64,000 nucleotides of DNA. Source: Tateyamaria sp947503385. Its GTDB lineage: Bacteria; Pseudomonadota; Alphaproteobacteria; Rhodobacterales; Rhodobacteraceae. The stretch covers positions 248,001 to 312,000 of the forward strand of contig NZ_JBNFZM010000001.1 in NCBI RefSeq assembly GCF_051195235.1, in the 5' to 3' direction. The notes below the pieces were generated by a model that saw only the letters and a list, made by a program, of their open reading frames with translations, was not told the DNA's origin and did no database searches. This document shows positions 33,579-42,024 of this stretch, piece by piece. Position 1 is the stretch's first letter; every line of letters starts with the position of its first letter. A program made the translations under genes and the position numbers.

Positions 33579-35036
33579 ATGGCGCTTCCTGTCGAAACAT
33601 TCTTTCTCCAGCCTCACCATCAGGGCACGCTGCAAAATCAGGTGCAGCAGATGGTGGCGCATGGCATTCTATCAGGTCGCTTTGGCGCAGGGGAAAAGCT
33701 GCCGTCGACCCGCAAGCTGGCCGCGCATCTGGGCATCAGCCGCATAACTGTCACGCTCGCCTACACCGAGCTTGTCGCGTCTGACTACCTCGTGTCGCGG
33801 GGACGTTCGGGCTATTTCGTTTCGGGCAATGCACCCGTTCCACCGGTCTTTCGCCCACAGACCACCACCGAAGATGCAGTGGACTGGACCCGTGCCATAG
33901 GACAACGCTTTGCCGGTGGTGTCACGCTGAGCAAGCCGCAAGACTGGGCGCGCTACAAATATCCGTTCATCTATGGTCAGACCGACCCGCAATTGTTCGA
34001 CCATACCAACTGGCGGCAATGTGCATTGCAGGCGCTGGGACAACGCGATTTTGCCTCGCTCACCTCCGATTACTTTGACCAGGACGACCCGCAGCTGATC
34101 GAATTTATTCAGCGCAACACCTTGCCCCGCCGCGGCATCGCCGCCAGCAGTGATCAGATCCTGATCACCCTTGGTGCCCAGAATGCCCTGTGGCTGGCCG
34201 CCCAAGTGCTGCTGACGCAACGCCGGACCGCCGCGTTTGAGGACCCATGCTACCCCGCGTTGCGGGATATCCTGACCCAGTCGCGATGTCATATGGTGCC
34301 GGTGCGCGTGGACGGAGACGGGCTGCCCCCGGATGGATTGCCGCCTGAGACGGACGTGATTTTCTGCACTCCCAGCCACCAATGCCCGACCACCGCCACG
34401 ATGCCCATGACGCGCAGGCAGGCGCTGCTGGACAAGGCGGCAGAGCTGGATGCGCTGATTGTCGAGGACGACTACGAGTTCGAGATGTCCTTTCTCGAAC
34501 CGCCCTCCCCCGCGCTCAAATCCATGGATCAGGATGGGCGCGTGATCTATGTGGGCAGCTTTTCCAAGTCGCTCTTTCCGGGATTGCGGCTGGGGTATCT
34601 GGTGGGGTCGGAGCCGTTTGTGCGCGAGGCGCGGGCGCTCCGCACCTCTGTTCTGCGGCACCCGCCGGGGCACATCCAGCGCACCGCGGCCTATTTCCTG
34701 TCGATGGGCCATTATGATGCGCAGATTCGCAAGATGAGCGCGGCCCTTCAGGCCCGGCGGGAGGCGATGCAGGCGGCCATTGACGTCGCAGGGTTAAGCG
34801 TGGCGGGCATGGGTGCCTTTGGCGGGTCATCCTTTTGGATGCGCGCGCCGCAAGGCGTGGATACGGTCGAACGAGCCAAAGCGCTTGAGGCACGCAGCGT
34901 GCTGATCGAACCGGGTCACGCGTTCTTTGCGGGCGACGCGCCGCCGCGCAATTTCTACCGGCTTGGATACTCATCCATTCCGCACACACGTATTGCCGAT
35001 GGGCTTAGCATTGTACGAGACGTCCTGAACGCCTGA
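33579..35036 (+). CDS. tauR: TauR, MocR-type activator of taurine catabolism
   Basis: 485 residues. An N-terminal GntR winged helix (about 15-85; LPSTRKLAAHLGISRITVTL) is fused to a fold type I aminotransferase-like domain (about 120-480; ILITLGAQNALWLAAQVLL, LIVEDDYEFEMSF, and IYVGSFSKSLFPGLRLGYLV with the PLP Lys in SFSKS). In TauR, PLP and taurine together switch on transcription. It lies 112 bp before xsc on the same strand, and two repeat pairs fitting its reported site lie at xsc and tpa. Confidence 0.94.
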   Translation: MALPVETFFLQPHHQGTLQNQVQQMVAHGILSGRFGAGEKLPSTRKLAAHLGISRITVTLAYTELVASDYLVSRGRSGYFVSGNAPVPPVFRPQTTTEDAVDWTRAIGQRFAGGVTLSKPQDWARYKYPFIYGQTDPQLFDHTNWRQCALQALGQRDFASLTSDYFDQDDPQLIEFIQRNTLPRRGIAASSDQILITLGAQNALWLAAQVLLTQRRTAAFEDPCYPALRDILTQSRCHMVPVRVDGDGLPPDGLPPETDVIFCTPSHQCPTTATMPMTRRQALLDKAAELDALIVEDDYEFEMSFLEPPSPALKSMDQDGRVIYVGSFSKSLFPGLRLGYLVGSEPFVREARALRTSVLRHPPGHIQRTAAYFLSMGHYDAQIRKMSAALQARREAMQAAIDVAGLSVAGMGAFGGSSFWMRAPQGVDTVERAKALEARSVLIEPGHAFFAGDAPPRNFYRLGYSSIPHTRIADGLSIVRDVLNA

Positions 35037-35037
35037 T

Positions 35038-35070
35038 CTGGCCTTAAATCGACTTTTGTTCTGGCCCTAA
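35038..35070 (+). promoter_or_regulatory. probable TauR operator upstream of xsc
   Basis: Direct repeats CTGGCCTTAA (35038-35047) and CTGGCCCTAA (35061-35070), 23 bp apart, begin one base after the tauR stop. A TATAGG at 35089-35094 could be the -10 element, which places the -35 region at the end of the second repeat, the usual position for MocR activators. Confidence 0.85.
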
Positions 35071-35148
35071 CGCACACGCCCCCAGCCCTATAGGTTGGCG
35101 CGAATCCTCACACTGGGCGAATCATCGCCCCCTATCGGAGTGCTCCAC

Positions 35149-36930
35149 ATGAAAATGACGACCGAAGAAGCCTTTGTGAAATGCCTCCAGCGTCACGGCA
35201 TTGAACACGCGTTCGGGATCATCGGTTCGGCCATGATGCCGATCTCTGATCTGTTCCCGGCTGCTGGGATCAAATTCTGGGACTGCGCCCACGAAGGCTC
35301 TGCCGGCTTCATGTCCGATGGCTTCACCCGCGCCACCGGCAAAGTGTCGATGATGATCGCGCAAAACGGCCCCGGCATCACCAACTTCGTCACCGCCGTT
35401 AAAACTGCATACTGGAATCATACGCCCCTGCTTTTGGTGACCCCGCAGGCCGCGAACAAGACCATCGGTCAGGGCGGTTTTCAGGAAGTCGAGCAGATGA
35501 AACTTTTCGAAGACATGGTCGCCTATCAGGAAGAGGTGCGTGACCCCACCCGCGTGGTCGAAGTGCTTACACGCGTCATCAGTCAGGCCAAGCGCCTGTC
35601 CGGCCCCGCACAGCTGAACATTCCGCGCGACTTCTGGACGCAAATAATCGATGTCGAGATTGTCGACCCGATCGAATTCGAAGTGTCCCCGGGCGGCGAA
35701 AACTCGGTCAAGGACGCGGCCAAACTGCTGTCCGAAGCCAAGAATCCGGTGATCCTGAACGGTGCGGGTGTTGTCCTGTCCGACGGCGGCATCGACGCCT
35801 CCATGGCGCTGGCCGAACGGCTGACTGCGCCGGTTTGCGTGGGCTACCAGCACAACGACGCCTTTCCCGGCTCGCACCCGCTGTTTGCTGGCCCGCTCGG
35901 CTACAACGGCTCCAAGGCGGGCATGGAATTGATCAACGGCGCGGATGTGGTCCTGTGCCTTGGCACACGGCTCAACCCGTTCTCGACCCTGCCGGGCTAT
36001 GGCATCGACTACTGGCCGACAGACGCCAAGATCATTCAGGTCGACATCAACCCCAACCGCATTGGCCTGACCAAGAAGGTCACTGTGGGCATCGTGGGTG
36101 ATGCGGCCAAAGTGGCCAATGGCATCCTCGCCAACCTGTCCGACGACGCGGGCGACGCAGGCCGTGACGAGCGCAAGAACAAGATTGCGCAGACAAAATC
36201 GGCGTGGAAGCAGCAACTGGCGTCCATGGACCACGAGGACGACGATCCCGGCACCACATGGAACCAGCGCGCCCGCGCGGACAAGCCCGACTGGATGAGC
36301 CCCCGTATGGCGTGGCGCGCGATCCAGTCCGCCCTGCCCCGCGAGGCCATCATCAGCTCGGACATCGGCAACAACTGCGCCATCGGCAACGCCTACCCGG
36401 ACTTTGACGCGGGTCGCAAATACCTCGCACCCGGCCTCTTTGGTCCCTGCGGCTACGGCCTGCCCGCCATCGTCGGCGCCAAGATCGGCCAGCCGGATGT
36501 GCCGGTTGTCGGTTTTGCCGGGGACGGTGCCTTTGGTATCGCGGTCAACGAACTGACGGCCATCGGTCGCGGTGACTGGCCGCCGGTCACGCAGATCGTG
36601 TTCCGCAACTACCAGTGGGGTGCGGAAAAGCGGAACTCGACCCTGTGGTTCGACGATAACTTTGTCGGCACCGAGTTGGATGAAGAGGTGTCCTATGCCG
36701 GGATCGCACGGGCCTGTGGCCTCGAAGGTGTCGCGGTCAAGGGCATGGAGGAACTGACCGCCGCCCTGAACAAGGCCATCGACGACCAGATGAACCACGG
36801 CAAGACCACGCTGATCGAGGTGCTGCTGAACCAGGAACTGGGCGAGCCTTTCCGCCGCGACGCGATGAAAAAACCGGTGTCGGTTGCGGGTATCTCCAAG
36901 GATGACATGCGTCCCCAAGACGCGGCGTAA
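35149..36930 (+). CDS. xsc: sulfoacetaldehyde acetyltransferase
   Basis: 593 residues of the thiamine-diphosphate family: Pyr domain (MTTEEAFVKCLQRHGIEHAF, FWDCAHEGSAGFMSDGFTRA with the cofactor Glu), central domain (NPVILNGAGVVLSDGG), PP domain (GFAGDGAFGIAVNEL, then RNYQWGAEKRNS as metal and diphosphate site). It cleaves sulfoacetaldehyde with phosphate to sulfite and acetyl phosphate. GGAG lies nine bases before ATG 35149. A hairpin terminator follows, then pta. Confidence 0.96.
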   Translation: MKMTTEEAFVKCLQRHGIEHAFGIIGSAMMPISDLFPAAGIKFWDCAHEGSAGFMSDGFTRATGKVSMMIAQNGPGITNFVTAVKTAYWNHTPLLLVTPQAANKTIGQGGFQEVEQMKLFEDMVAYQEEVRDPTRVVEVLTRVISQAKRLSGPAQLNIPRDFWTQIIDVEIVDPIEFEVSPGGENSVKDAAKLLSEAKNPVILNGAGVVLSDGGIDASMALAERLTAPVCVGYQHNDAFPGSHPLFAGPLGYNGSKAGMELINGADVVLCLGTRLNPFSTLPGYGIDYWPTDAKIIQVDINPNRIGLTKKVTVGIVGDAAKVANGILANLSDDAGDAGRDERKNKIAQTKSAWKQQLASMDHEDDDPGTTWNQRARADKPDWMSPRMAWRAIQSALPREAIISSDIGNNCAIGNAYPDFDAGRKYLAPGLFGPCGYGLPAIVGAKIGQPDVPVVGFAGDGAFGIAVNELTAIGRGDWPPVTQIVFRNYQWGAEKRNSTLWFDDNFVGTELDEEVSYAGIARACGLEGVAVKGMEELTAALNKAIDDQMNHGKTTLIEVLLNQELGEPFRRDAMKKPVSVAGISKDDMRPQDAA

Positions 36931-36944
36931 TCCGATAGACATGG

Positions 36945-36983
36945 ATCAGGGGCAGGCTAGGCTTGCCCCTGATTTTGTATTTT
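36945..36983 (+). terminator. hairpin terminator between xsc and pta
   Basis: ATCAGGGGCA and TGCCCCTGAT form a ten-pair stem around a nine-base loop. TTTTGTATTTTG follows. It sits 14 bp after the xsc stop and 20 bp before the pta start, so pta, ackA and soeABC should be expressed less than xsc or need read-through. Confidence 0.88.
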
Positions 36984-37002
36984 GACCAGAGGCGGTATTA
37001 AC

Positions 37003-37932
37003 GTGCCCCAATCCTTTCTGTCTGACGCCGTGGCCGTACCGCCTGCGCACATCATCGAGATGGCGCAAAAGGCCCCCAGCCCACGCGTGGCCATCGCCCG
37101 CGCGGGCGCACCATTGCCGATGCTGGCCGCAAAAGAAGCGACCGAGGCAAACATGATGGTGCCCGTCTTTACCGGCGAGCGGCACATGATCGAGGACGAG
37201 GCCGCCAAGCTCGACTGGGACATTTCCGGGTATGAGATCATCGAGGCCGAGGGCGAGGCCGCGTCAGGCATGGCCGCGGCGCTGGCCTGCGGTGAGGGCC
37301 GTGCAGATGTCCTGATGAAGGGGCAACTCCATACGGATGCATTCATGAAAGCCGCCGTGTCTCGCGATGCGGGCCTGCGGACGGGCCGCCGCTTTGTCCA
37401 CATCTTTCACATCACGACGCCTGACGGCACCGGGTCCATCACGATCTCGGACGCTGCGGTGAACGTGGACCCGAACATCGACACCCGCAAGGACGCGACG
37501 GGCGAGGTCGTCAAGCTGCTGCACAAGCTAGGCAACGCGCGCCCCAAGGTCGCGTTCCTGTCCGCCACCGAAAGCGCGATACCGTCGGTCCCCTCCTCGA
37601 TGGAAGCGGACGAGCTTTGCACCTGGGCCAAAGAGAACATAGACGGCGCGGATTTCTCCGGCCCGCTGGCCTTTGACCTGATCATGTCGCCCAAATCCGT
37701 CGCCGCGAAAAAGCTGACCGACGACCCCGTCGCAGGTCAGGCCGACGCGATCATCGTACCGGACATCGTGTCGGGCAACGGGCTGTTCAAATCCTTTGTC
37801 TACCTCGCCGGCGGGTGTGCGGGGGGCATCGTAATGGGTGCCAAGGTGCCGATCCTCCTGACATCGCGGGCCGATCCGGCGGCGGCACGGCTGTCCTCCA
37901 TCGCGCTCGGCGCGATCATGGCAGCCACATGA
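37003..37932 (+). CDS. pta: phosphate acetyltransferase (short, Ptb-like type)
   Basis: 309 residues, start GTG: PHIIEMAQ-like opening, then VLMKGQLHTDAFMKAAVS, RRFVHIFHITTPDGTGSITI, NARPKVAFLSATESAIPSVP, ADAIIVPDIVSGNGLFKSFV and GCAGGIVMGAKVPILLTSRA, typical of the Pta/Ptb catalytic fold without extra N-terminal domains. It moves the acetyl group of acetyl phosphate, the Xsc product, to CoA. The GTG at 37003 was preferred over a TTG at 36982 that lies inside the terminator. It overlaps ackA by ATGA. Confidence 0.93.
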   Translation: MPQSFLSDAVAVPPAHIIEMAQKAPSPRVAIARAGAPLPMLAAKEATEANMMVPVFTGERHMIEDEAAKLDWDISGYEIIEAEGEAASGMAAALACGEGRADVLMKGQLHTDAFMKAAVSRDAGLRTGRRFVHIFHITTPDGTGSITISDAAVNVDPNIDTRKDATGEVVKLLHKLGNARPKVAFLSATESAIPSVPSSMEADELCTWAKENIDGADFSGPLAFDLIMSPKSVAAKKLTDDPVAGQADAIIVPDIVSGNGLFKSFVYLAGGCAGGIVMGAKVPILLTSRADPAAARLSSIALGAIMAAT

Positions 37933-38996
37933 TCCTCGTCGTCAATGCAGGCTCGTCCTCCATCAAGGTGGGCGTGTTCACGACCGACCTGACCGAAGTG
38001 ATGGCAGGGCAGGTCAGCGGCATTGGCGGCGCGCTTGCACATCTCACACTTGGGACCGAGGACCAGAATGTCGCCGCGCCGGATCACGACGCGGCCCTCG
38101 TGATGATCCTCGACAGCCTCGCCCGGCAAGGGATCGAGGCTAGCGCATTGACCGCCGGTGCGCACCGGGTGGTACATGGTGGCACGTCACTCGTTGAACC
38201 CTGCGCGGTAGACGACACCGTGATTGCAGGGATCGAAGCCGCCACGCCGCTTGCCCCGCTGCACAACCCCAACAACCTCGCTGGTATCCGCGCGCTGCAA
38301 GCGCTGGCACCGAACCTGCCGCAATATGCAAGCTTCGGCACGGCCTTCCACGCCCATCAACCAGAAGTCGCGACGACCTACGCCCTGCCCAAGGAGGCCC
38401 GGTCAATGGGCATCCGGCGCTATGGGTTCCACGGCCTCAGCTATGCATGGATTGTCACGCAATTCGGCGATGCCTTGCCCGAACGCCTGCTCGCGTTTCA
38501 CCTCGGCTCCGGCGCATCGCTTTGCGCGATCCACAAGGGCGTCTCCGTTGCTACCTCCATGGGCTACTCGCCGCTGGATGGGCTGACCATGGGCACCCGG
38601 TCCGGAGCCATAGACGGCATGGCCGTGCTGCGCCTTGCCGAGATCTACGGTGCCGAAGAAGCCGGTCGCCTGCTGAACAAGGAAAGCGGGCTCAAGGGTT
38701 TGGGTGGAAGCAACGATATGCGCCTTCTCCTCGCCGCCGACACGGATGCAGCCCGGCTCGCCGTCGACCATTTCTGCTATTGGGCCGCGCGCCATGCCGG
38801 CTCTGCTATTGTTGCCATGGGCGGGCTGGATGCCATCGCCTTTACTGGCGGCATAGGCGAGAACGCAGCTCCCATACGGGACCGAATAGTCAAGCATCTT
38901 GCGCTTTTTGGTGACGTGCCGGTGCATGTGGTCAAAGCTGACGAAGAACGACAAATCGCGAACGATGCCCTCGCGTGCATGAAAGGAGCCACCTGA
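37929..38996 (+). CDS. ackA: acetate/propionate kinase family protein with a changed active site
   Basis: 355 residues, about 45 fewer than classic AckA. NAGSSSIKV (Asn7), AHRVVHGG (Arg91), GFHGLSY (His180), MGTRSGAID (Arg241), GGIGENA and a late DEERQIA match the family. The canonical FDTAFH motif, whose Asp is catalytic (Asp148 of the Methanosarcina enzyme), reads FGTAFH here: the Asp is Gly. The codon is GGC, and the reading frame is intact. It may be a weak or altered kinase, or use other acyl phosphates. It overlaps pta (ATGA) and soeA (1 bp). Confidence 0.87.
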   Translation: MILVVNAGSSSIKVGVFTTDLTEVMAGQVSGIGGALAHLTLGTEDQNVAAPDHDAALVMILDSLARQGIEASALTAGAHRVVHGGTSLVEPCAVDDTVIAGIEAATPLAPLHNPNNLAGIRALQALAPNLPQYASFGTAFHAHQPEVATTYALPKEARSMGIRRYGFHGLSYAWIVTQFGDALPERLLAFHLGSGASLCAIHKGVSVATSMGYSPLDGLTMGTRSGAIDGMAVLRLAEIYGAEEAGRLLNKESGLKGLGGSNDMRLLLAADTDAARLAVDHFCYWAARHAGSAIVAMGGLDAIAFTGGIGENAAPIRDRIVKHLALFGDVPVHVVKADEERQIANDALACMKGAT

Positions 38997-41818
38997 TGCC
39001 CAAGGACCAACCGACGATTGACCTGTCGCCCAAGGTGTCAGACGAGGTGCGCAAGACGACGTGCTACATGTGTGCCTGTCGCTGCGGCATCAACGTCCAC
39101 ATGAAGGACGGCGAGGTCGCCTATATCGAGGGCAACAAAGACCACCCGGTGAACAAAGGCGTGCTCTGCGCCAAGGGGTCGGCGGGCATCATGCAGGTCA
39201 ACGCGCCGTCGCGGCTTCGCGCGCCGCTGAAACGTGTGGGGCCGCGCGGGTCAGGCGAATTCGAGGAAATAAGCTGGGACGAGGCGCTGGAAATCGCCAC
39301 TGACTGGCTGGCTCCGATCCGCAAGGATGATCCGTCAAAGCTCGCGTTTTTCACAGGCCGTGACCAATCGCAGAGCTTTACCAGCTTCTTTGCCCAGAAC
39401 TTTGGCACGCCCAACTACGCGGCCCATGGCGGCTTTTGCTCGGTCAACATGGCCGCGGCAGGCATCTATACAATGGGCGGCGCGTTCTGGGAGTTTGGCC
39501 AACCTGACTGGGATCACACCAAACTCTTTGTCCTCTTTGGCGTCGCCGAGGATCACGACAGCAACCCGATCAAGATGGGTATCGGCAAGATCAAGGCCCG
39601 CGGCGCGCGCGTCGTTGGCGTGAACCCGATCCGCACCGGCTACAACGCTGTTGCGGACGACTGGTTTGGCATTACCCCCGGCACGGACGGTTTGCTGATC
39701 CTGTCCATCGTGCATTGCCTGATGAAAGCCGGGCGCATTGATCTGGACTATCTCGCGCGGTTCACCAACGCGCCTTGTTTCGTGAATGGCGACGAAAAGT
39801 CGCCTGAATTCGGTCTGCTCTTGCGCGACGACGCGGGCAAGGAACTGGTGATGGACCGCGCCGCGGGCAAGCTGACCCCGTTCGACCAAAAGGGTGTGAA
39901 GCCGGATCTGTCGGCCACCTACCGCCACGCGGGCGTGACCCACCGCACTGTCATGCACCACATGGCCGAGCGTTACCTGCAAGACGAATACACCCCCGAA
40001 GCCGTCGCTGACCGTGTTGGCATTCCCGCCCCCCGCATCCGCGCCCTCGCCGCTGAAATTGCGCGCACCGCTTTCGAAGAAGCGTTCGAGTTAGATCAGG
40101 AATGGACCGACTTCCGCGGTGAGACGCACAAGACCATGACCGGGCGGCCTGTGTCGTTCCACTCCATGCGCGGGATTTCAGCGCACGCCAACGGGTTCCA
40201 GACCTGCCGCGCGCTGCACGTGCTGCAAATAATTCTCGGCACGGTCGAGGTGCCGGGCGGCTTCCGCTTCAAACCGCCCTACCCCAAACCTGCAACCGCC
40301 CACCCCAAACCGCATTGCGGCGTCACACCCGCCGCACCTCTGGACGGCCCGCATCTGGGCTTTGTTCACGGTCCCGACGATCTGGCACTCAAAGAGGACG
40401 GCACGCCCGCCCGCATCGACAAGGCCTTCACATGGGAAAACCCGATGTCGGCGCACGGGCTGATGCACATGGTCATATCGAACGCCCATGCAGGTGACCC
40501 GTACAAGATCGACACGTTGTTCATGTATATGGCCAACATGTCGTGGAACTCGTCCATGAACACGCGCGGCGTGATCGACATGCTGACGGATCAGGACGAA
40601 GAGGGCGAATATGTCATCCCACGCATTATCTATTCGGATGCGTATAGTTCCGAAATGGTCGCCTATGCGGACCTGATTCTACCGGACACCACCTATCTGG
40701 AACGGCACGACTGCATCTCACTGCTCGACCGTCCCATCTGCGAGGCCGACGCGGCGGCGGACGCGATCCGCTGGCCCGTGATCGAACCCGACCGCGACGT
40801 GCGGGGGTTCCAGTCGGTGCTCTGTGATCTGGGCGCGCGGCTGGGTCTTCCGGGTTTCACCAACGAGGACGGCAGCCAGAAATATGCCGACTACGGCGAT
40901 TACATCGTCAACCACCAGCGCAAACCGGGCATCGGTCCTCTCGCCGGATGGCGGATGAGCGACAAGGGGCTGACAAACGGACGTGGCGACGTGAACGAAG
41001 GCCAGCTTGACAGCTATATCAACAATGGCGGCTTCTGGGTCGGTCACATCCCGGACGAGGCGCTGTATTACAAGCCATGGAACAGCGCATATCAGGACTG
41101 GGCGGTGGAACTTGGCCTGTTTGACAGCCCGCAGCCTTACCTCTTCTCACTCTATGTCGAGCCGATGCGCCGGTTCCAACTGGCCGCCGAAGGGCATGGG
41201 GACCGCCAGCCGCCCGAACACCTGCGCGCGCGCATCCTTGAAACGATGGACCCGCTGCCGATCTGGTACGACCCCGCCCCCGACAACCGGGCCGAGGCCT
41301 ACCCGATCACGGCGCTGACCCAACGGCCCATGGCGATGTACCACTCGTGGGGTTCGCAGAACGCATGGCTGCGGCAGTTGCACGGCCACAACCCGCTTTA
41401 TGTGCCCACGAATCTGATGCGCCTGCACGGTCTGACAGACGGCGATTGGGCGCGCGTGATCTCACCGCATGGCGAGATCACTGTGCCTGTTCTCGAAATG
41501 GCAGCACTCAACCCCAACACCGTTTGGACGTGGAACGCGATCGGCAAACGCAAGGGCGCATGGGCGTTGGACGAAGACGCGCCCGAAGCCACCCGCGGTT
41601 TCCTGCTGAACCACCTGATCCACGAACTGCTCCCGCCCAAAGGCGACGGGCTGCGCTGGTCGAATTCCGATCCGATCACCGGACAGGCCGCTTGGTTTGA
41701 CCTCAAGGTGCGCATCGAAAAGGCAGACGCCCCAGCCGAAAGCCAACCCAGCCTCGCACCTATCAAGTCGCCGGTGGGCAAAGGGCCGTCCAAACTGTCC
41801 TGGAAGGTCGGCAAATGA
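38996..41818 (+). CDS. soeA: sulfite dehydrogenase SoeA, molybdopterin subunit
   Basis: 940 residues of the DMSO reductase superfamily. The N-terminal 4Fe-4S site has Cys23, Cys26, Cys30 and Cys58 (CYMCACRCG, GVLCAKGSAG). The Mo-bisMGD body shows GRDQSQSFTSFFAQNFGTPN, GGFCSVNMAAAG (possible Mo ligand Cys), and a C-terminal dinucleotide domain (HGLTDGDWARVISPHGEITV). No Tat signal is seen, which fits SoeA facing the cytoplasm. Soe enzymes oxidise sulfite, the toxic by-product of Xsc, to sulfate. The assignment over other family members rests on the xsc-pta context and gene order soeA-B-C. Confidence 0.88.
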   Translation: MPKDQPTIDLSPKVSDEVRKTTCYMCACRCGINVHMKDGEVAYIEGNKDHPVNKGVLCAKGSAGIMQVNAPSRLRAPLKRVGPRGSGEFEEISWDEALEIATDWLAPIRKDDPSKLAFFTGRDQSQSFTSFFAQNFGTPNYAAHGGFCSVNMAAAGIYTMGGAFWEFGQPDWDHTKLFVLFGVAEDHDSNPIKMGIGKIKARGARVVGVNPIRTGYNAVADDWFGITPGTDGLLILSIVHCLMKAGRIDLDYLARFTNAPCFVNGDEKSPEFGLLLRDDAGKELVMDRAAGKLTPFDQKGVKPDLSATYRHAGVTHRTVMHHMAERYLQDEYTPEAVADRVGIPAPRIRALAAEIARTAFEEAFELDQEWTDFRGETHKTMTGRPVSFHSMRGISAHANGFQTCRALHVLQIILGTVEVPGGFRFKPPYPKPATAHPKPHCGVTPAAPLDGPHLGFVHGPDDLALKEDGTPARIDKAFTWENPMSAHGLMHMVISNAHAGDPYKIDTLFMYMANMSWNSSMNTRGVIDMLTDQDEEGEYVIPRIIYSDAYSSEMVAYADLILPDTTYLERHDCISLLDRPICEADAAADAIRWPVIEPDRDVRGFQSVLCDLGARLGLPGFTNEDGSQKYADYGDYIVNHQRKPGIGPLAGWRMSDKGLTNGRGDVNEGQLDSYINNGGFWVGHIPDEALYYKPWNSAYQDWAVELGLFDSPQPYLFSLYVEPMRRFQLAAEGHGDRQPPEHLRARILETMDPLPIWYDPAPDNRAEAYPITALTQRPMAMYHSWGSQNAWLRQLHGHNPLYVPTNLMRLHGLTDGDWARVISPHGEITVPVLEMAALNPNTVWTWNAIGKRKGAWALDEDAPEATRGFLLNHLIHELLPPKGDGLRWSNSDPITGQAAWFDLKVRIEKADAPAESQPSLAPIKSPVGKGPSKLSWKVGK

Positions 41819-42024
41819 CGGGTATCCAGAAAACCCTGCTCGCCATTGCGGCCTTTGTCGCCATCGCCGTCGGCACGTTCGTGTACTTCATCGCCAACTG
41901 GGACGCGACCAGAACGCAACCGATCGGCGCGACAGACAACGCGCCCGCCTTCTTCTCTTTCCAAATACTCCGGGGTCTGGGGCAGCGCCCCAGTCCTGCC
42001 CTCACAATGAGGACAATCGCATGA
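41815..42024 (+). CDS. small single-helix membrane protein inside the soe operon
   Basis: 69 codons. Residues 6-28 form one membrane helix (TLLAIAAFVAIAVGTFVYFI). The ATG overlaps the soeA stop as ATGA, with GGAAGG seven bases upstream, and the TGA stop overlaps the soeB ATG. From about residue 46 the sequence is encoded by an intergenic repeat (FSFQILRGLGQRPS), so the ancestral protein may have been shorter. It could be an accessory subunit or anchor of the Soe complex, which is inference. I do not recognise a family. Confidence 0.6.
   Translation: MTGIQKTLLAIAAFVAIAVGTFVYFIANWDATRTQPIGATDNAPAFFSFQILRGLGQRPSPALTMRTIA
41951..41993 (+). repeat. intergenic repeat with hairpin, inserted in the soe operon
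   Basis: The sequence TTCTCTTTCCAAATACTCCG followed by the stem CTGGGGC (41977-41983) and GCCCCAG (41987-41993) with loop AGC matches a short repeat I know from many Rhodobacteraceae intergenic regions. It occurs once in this window. Here it falls within an open reading frame. Confidence 0.65.

Noticed and set aside
35122..36942. 606-codon open frame on the minus strand across xsc
   Set aside because: It is an exact antisense shadow of xsc caused by G+C-rich third positions; no protein-like motifs.
41977..41993. Hairpin in the soe operon as a terminator
   Set aside because: There is no T run on the plus strand and it lies inside an open frame; better explained as part of the intergenic repeat.
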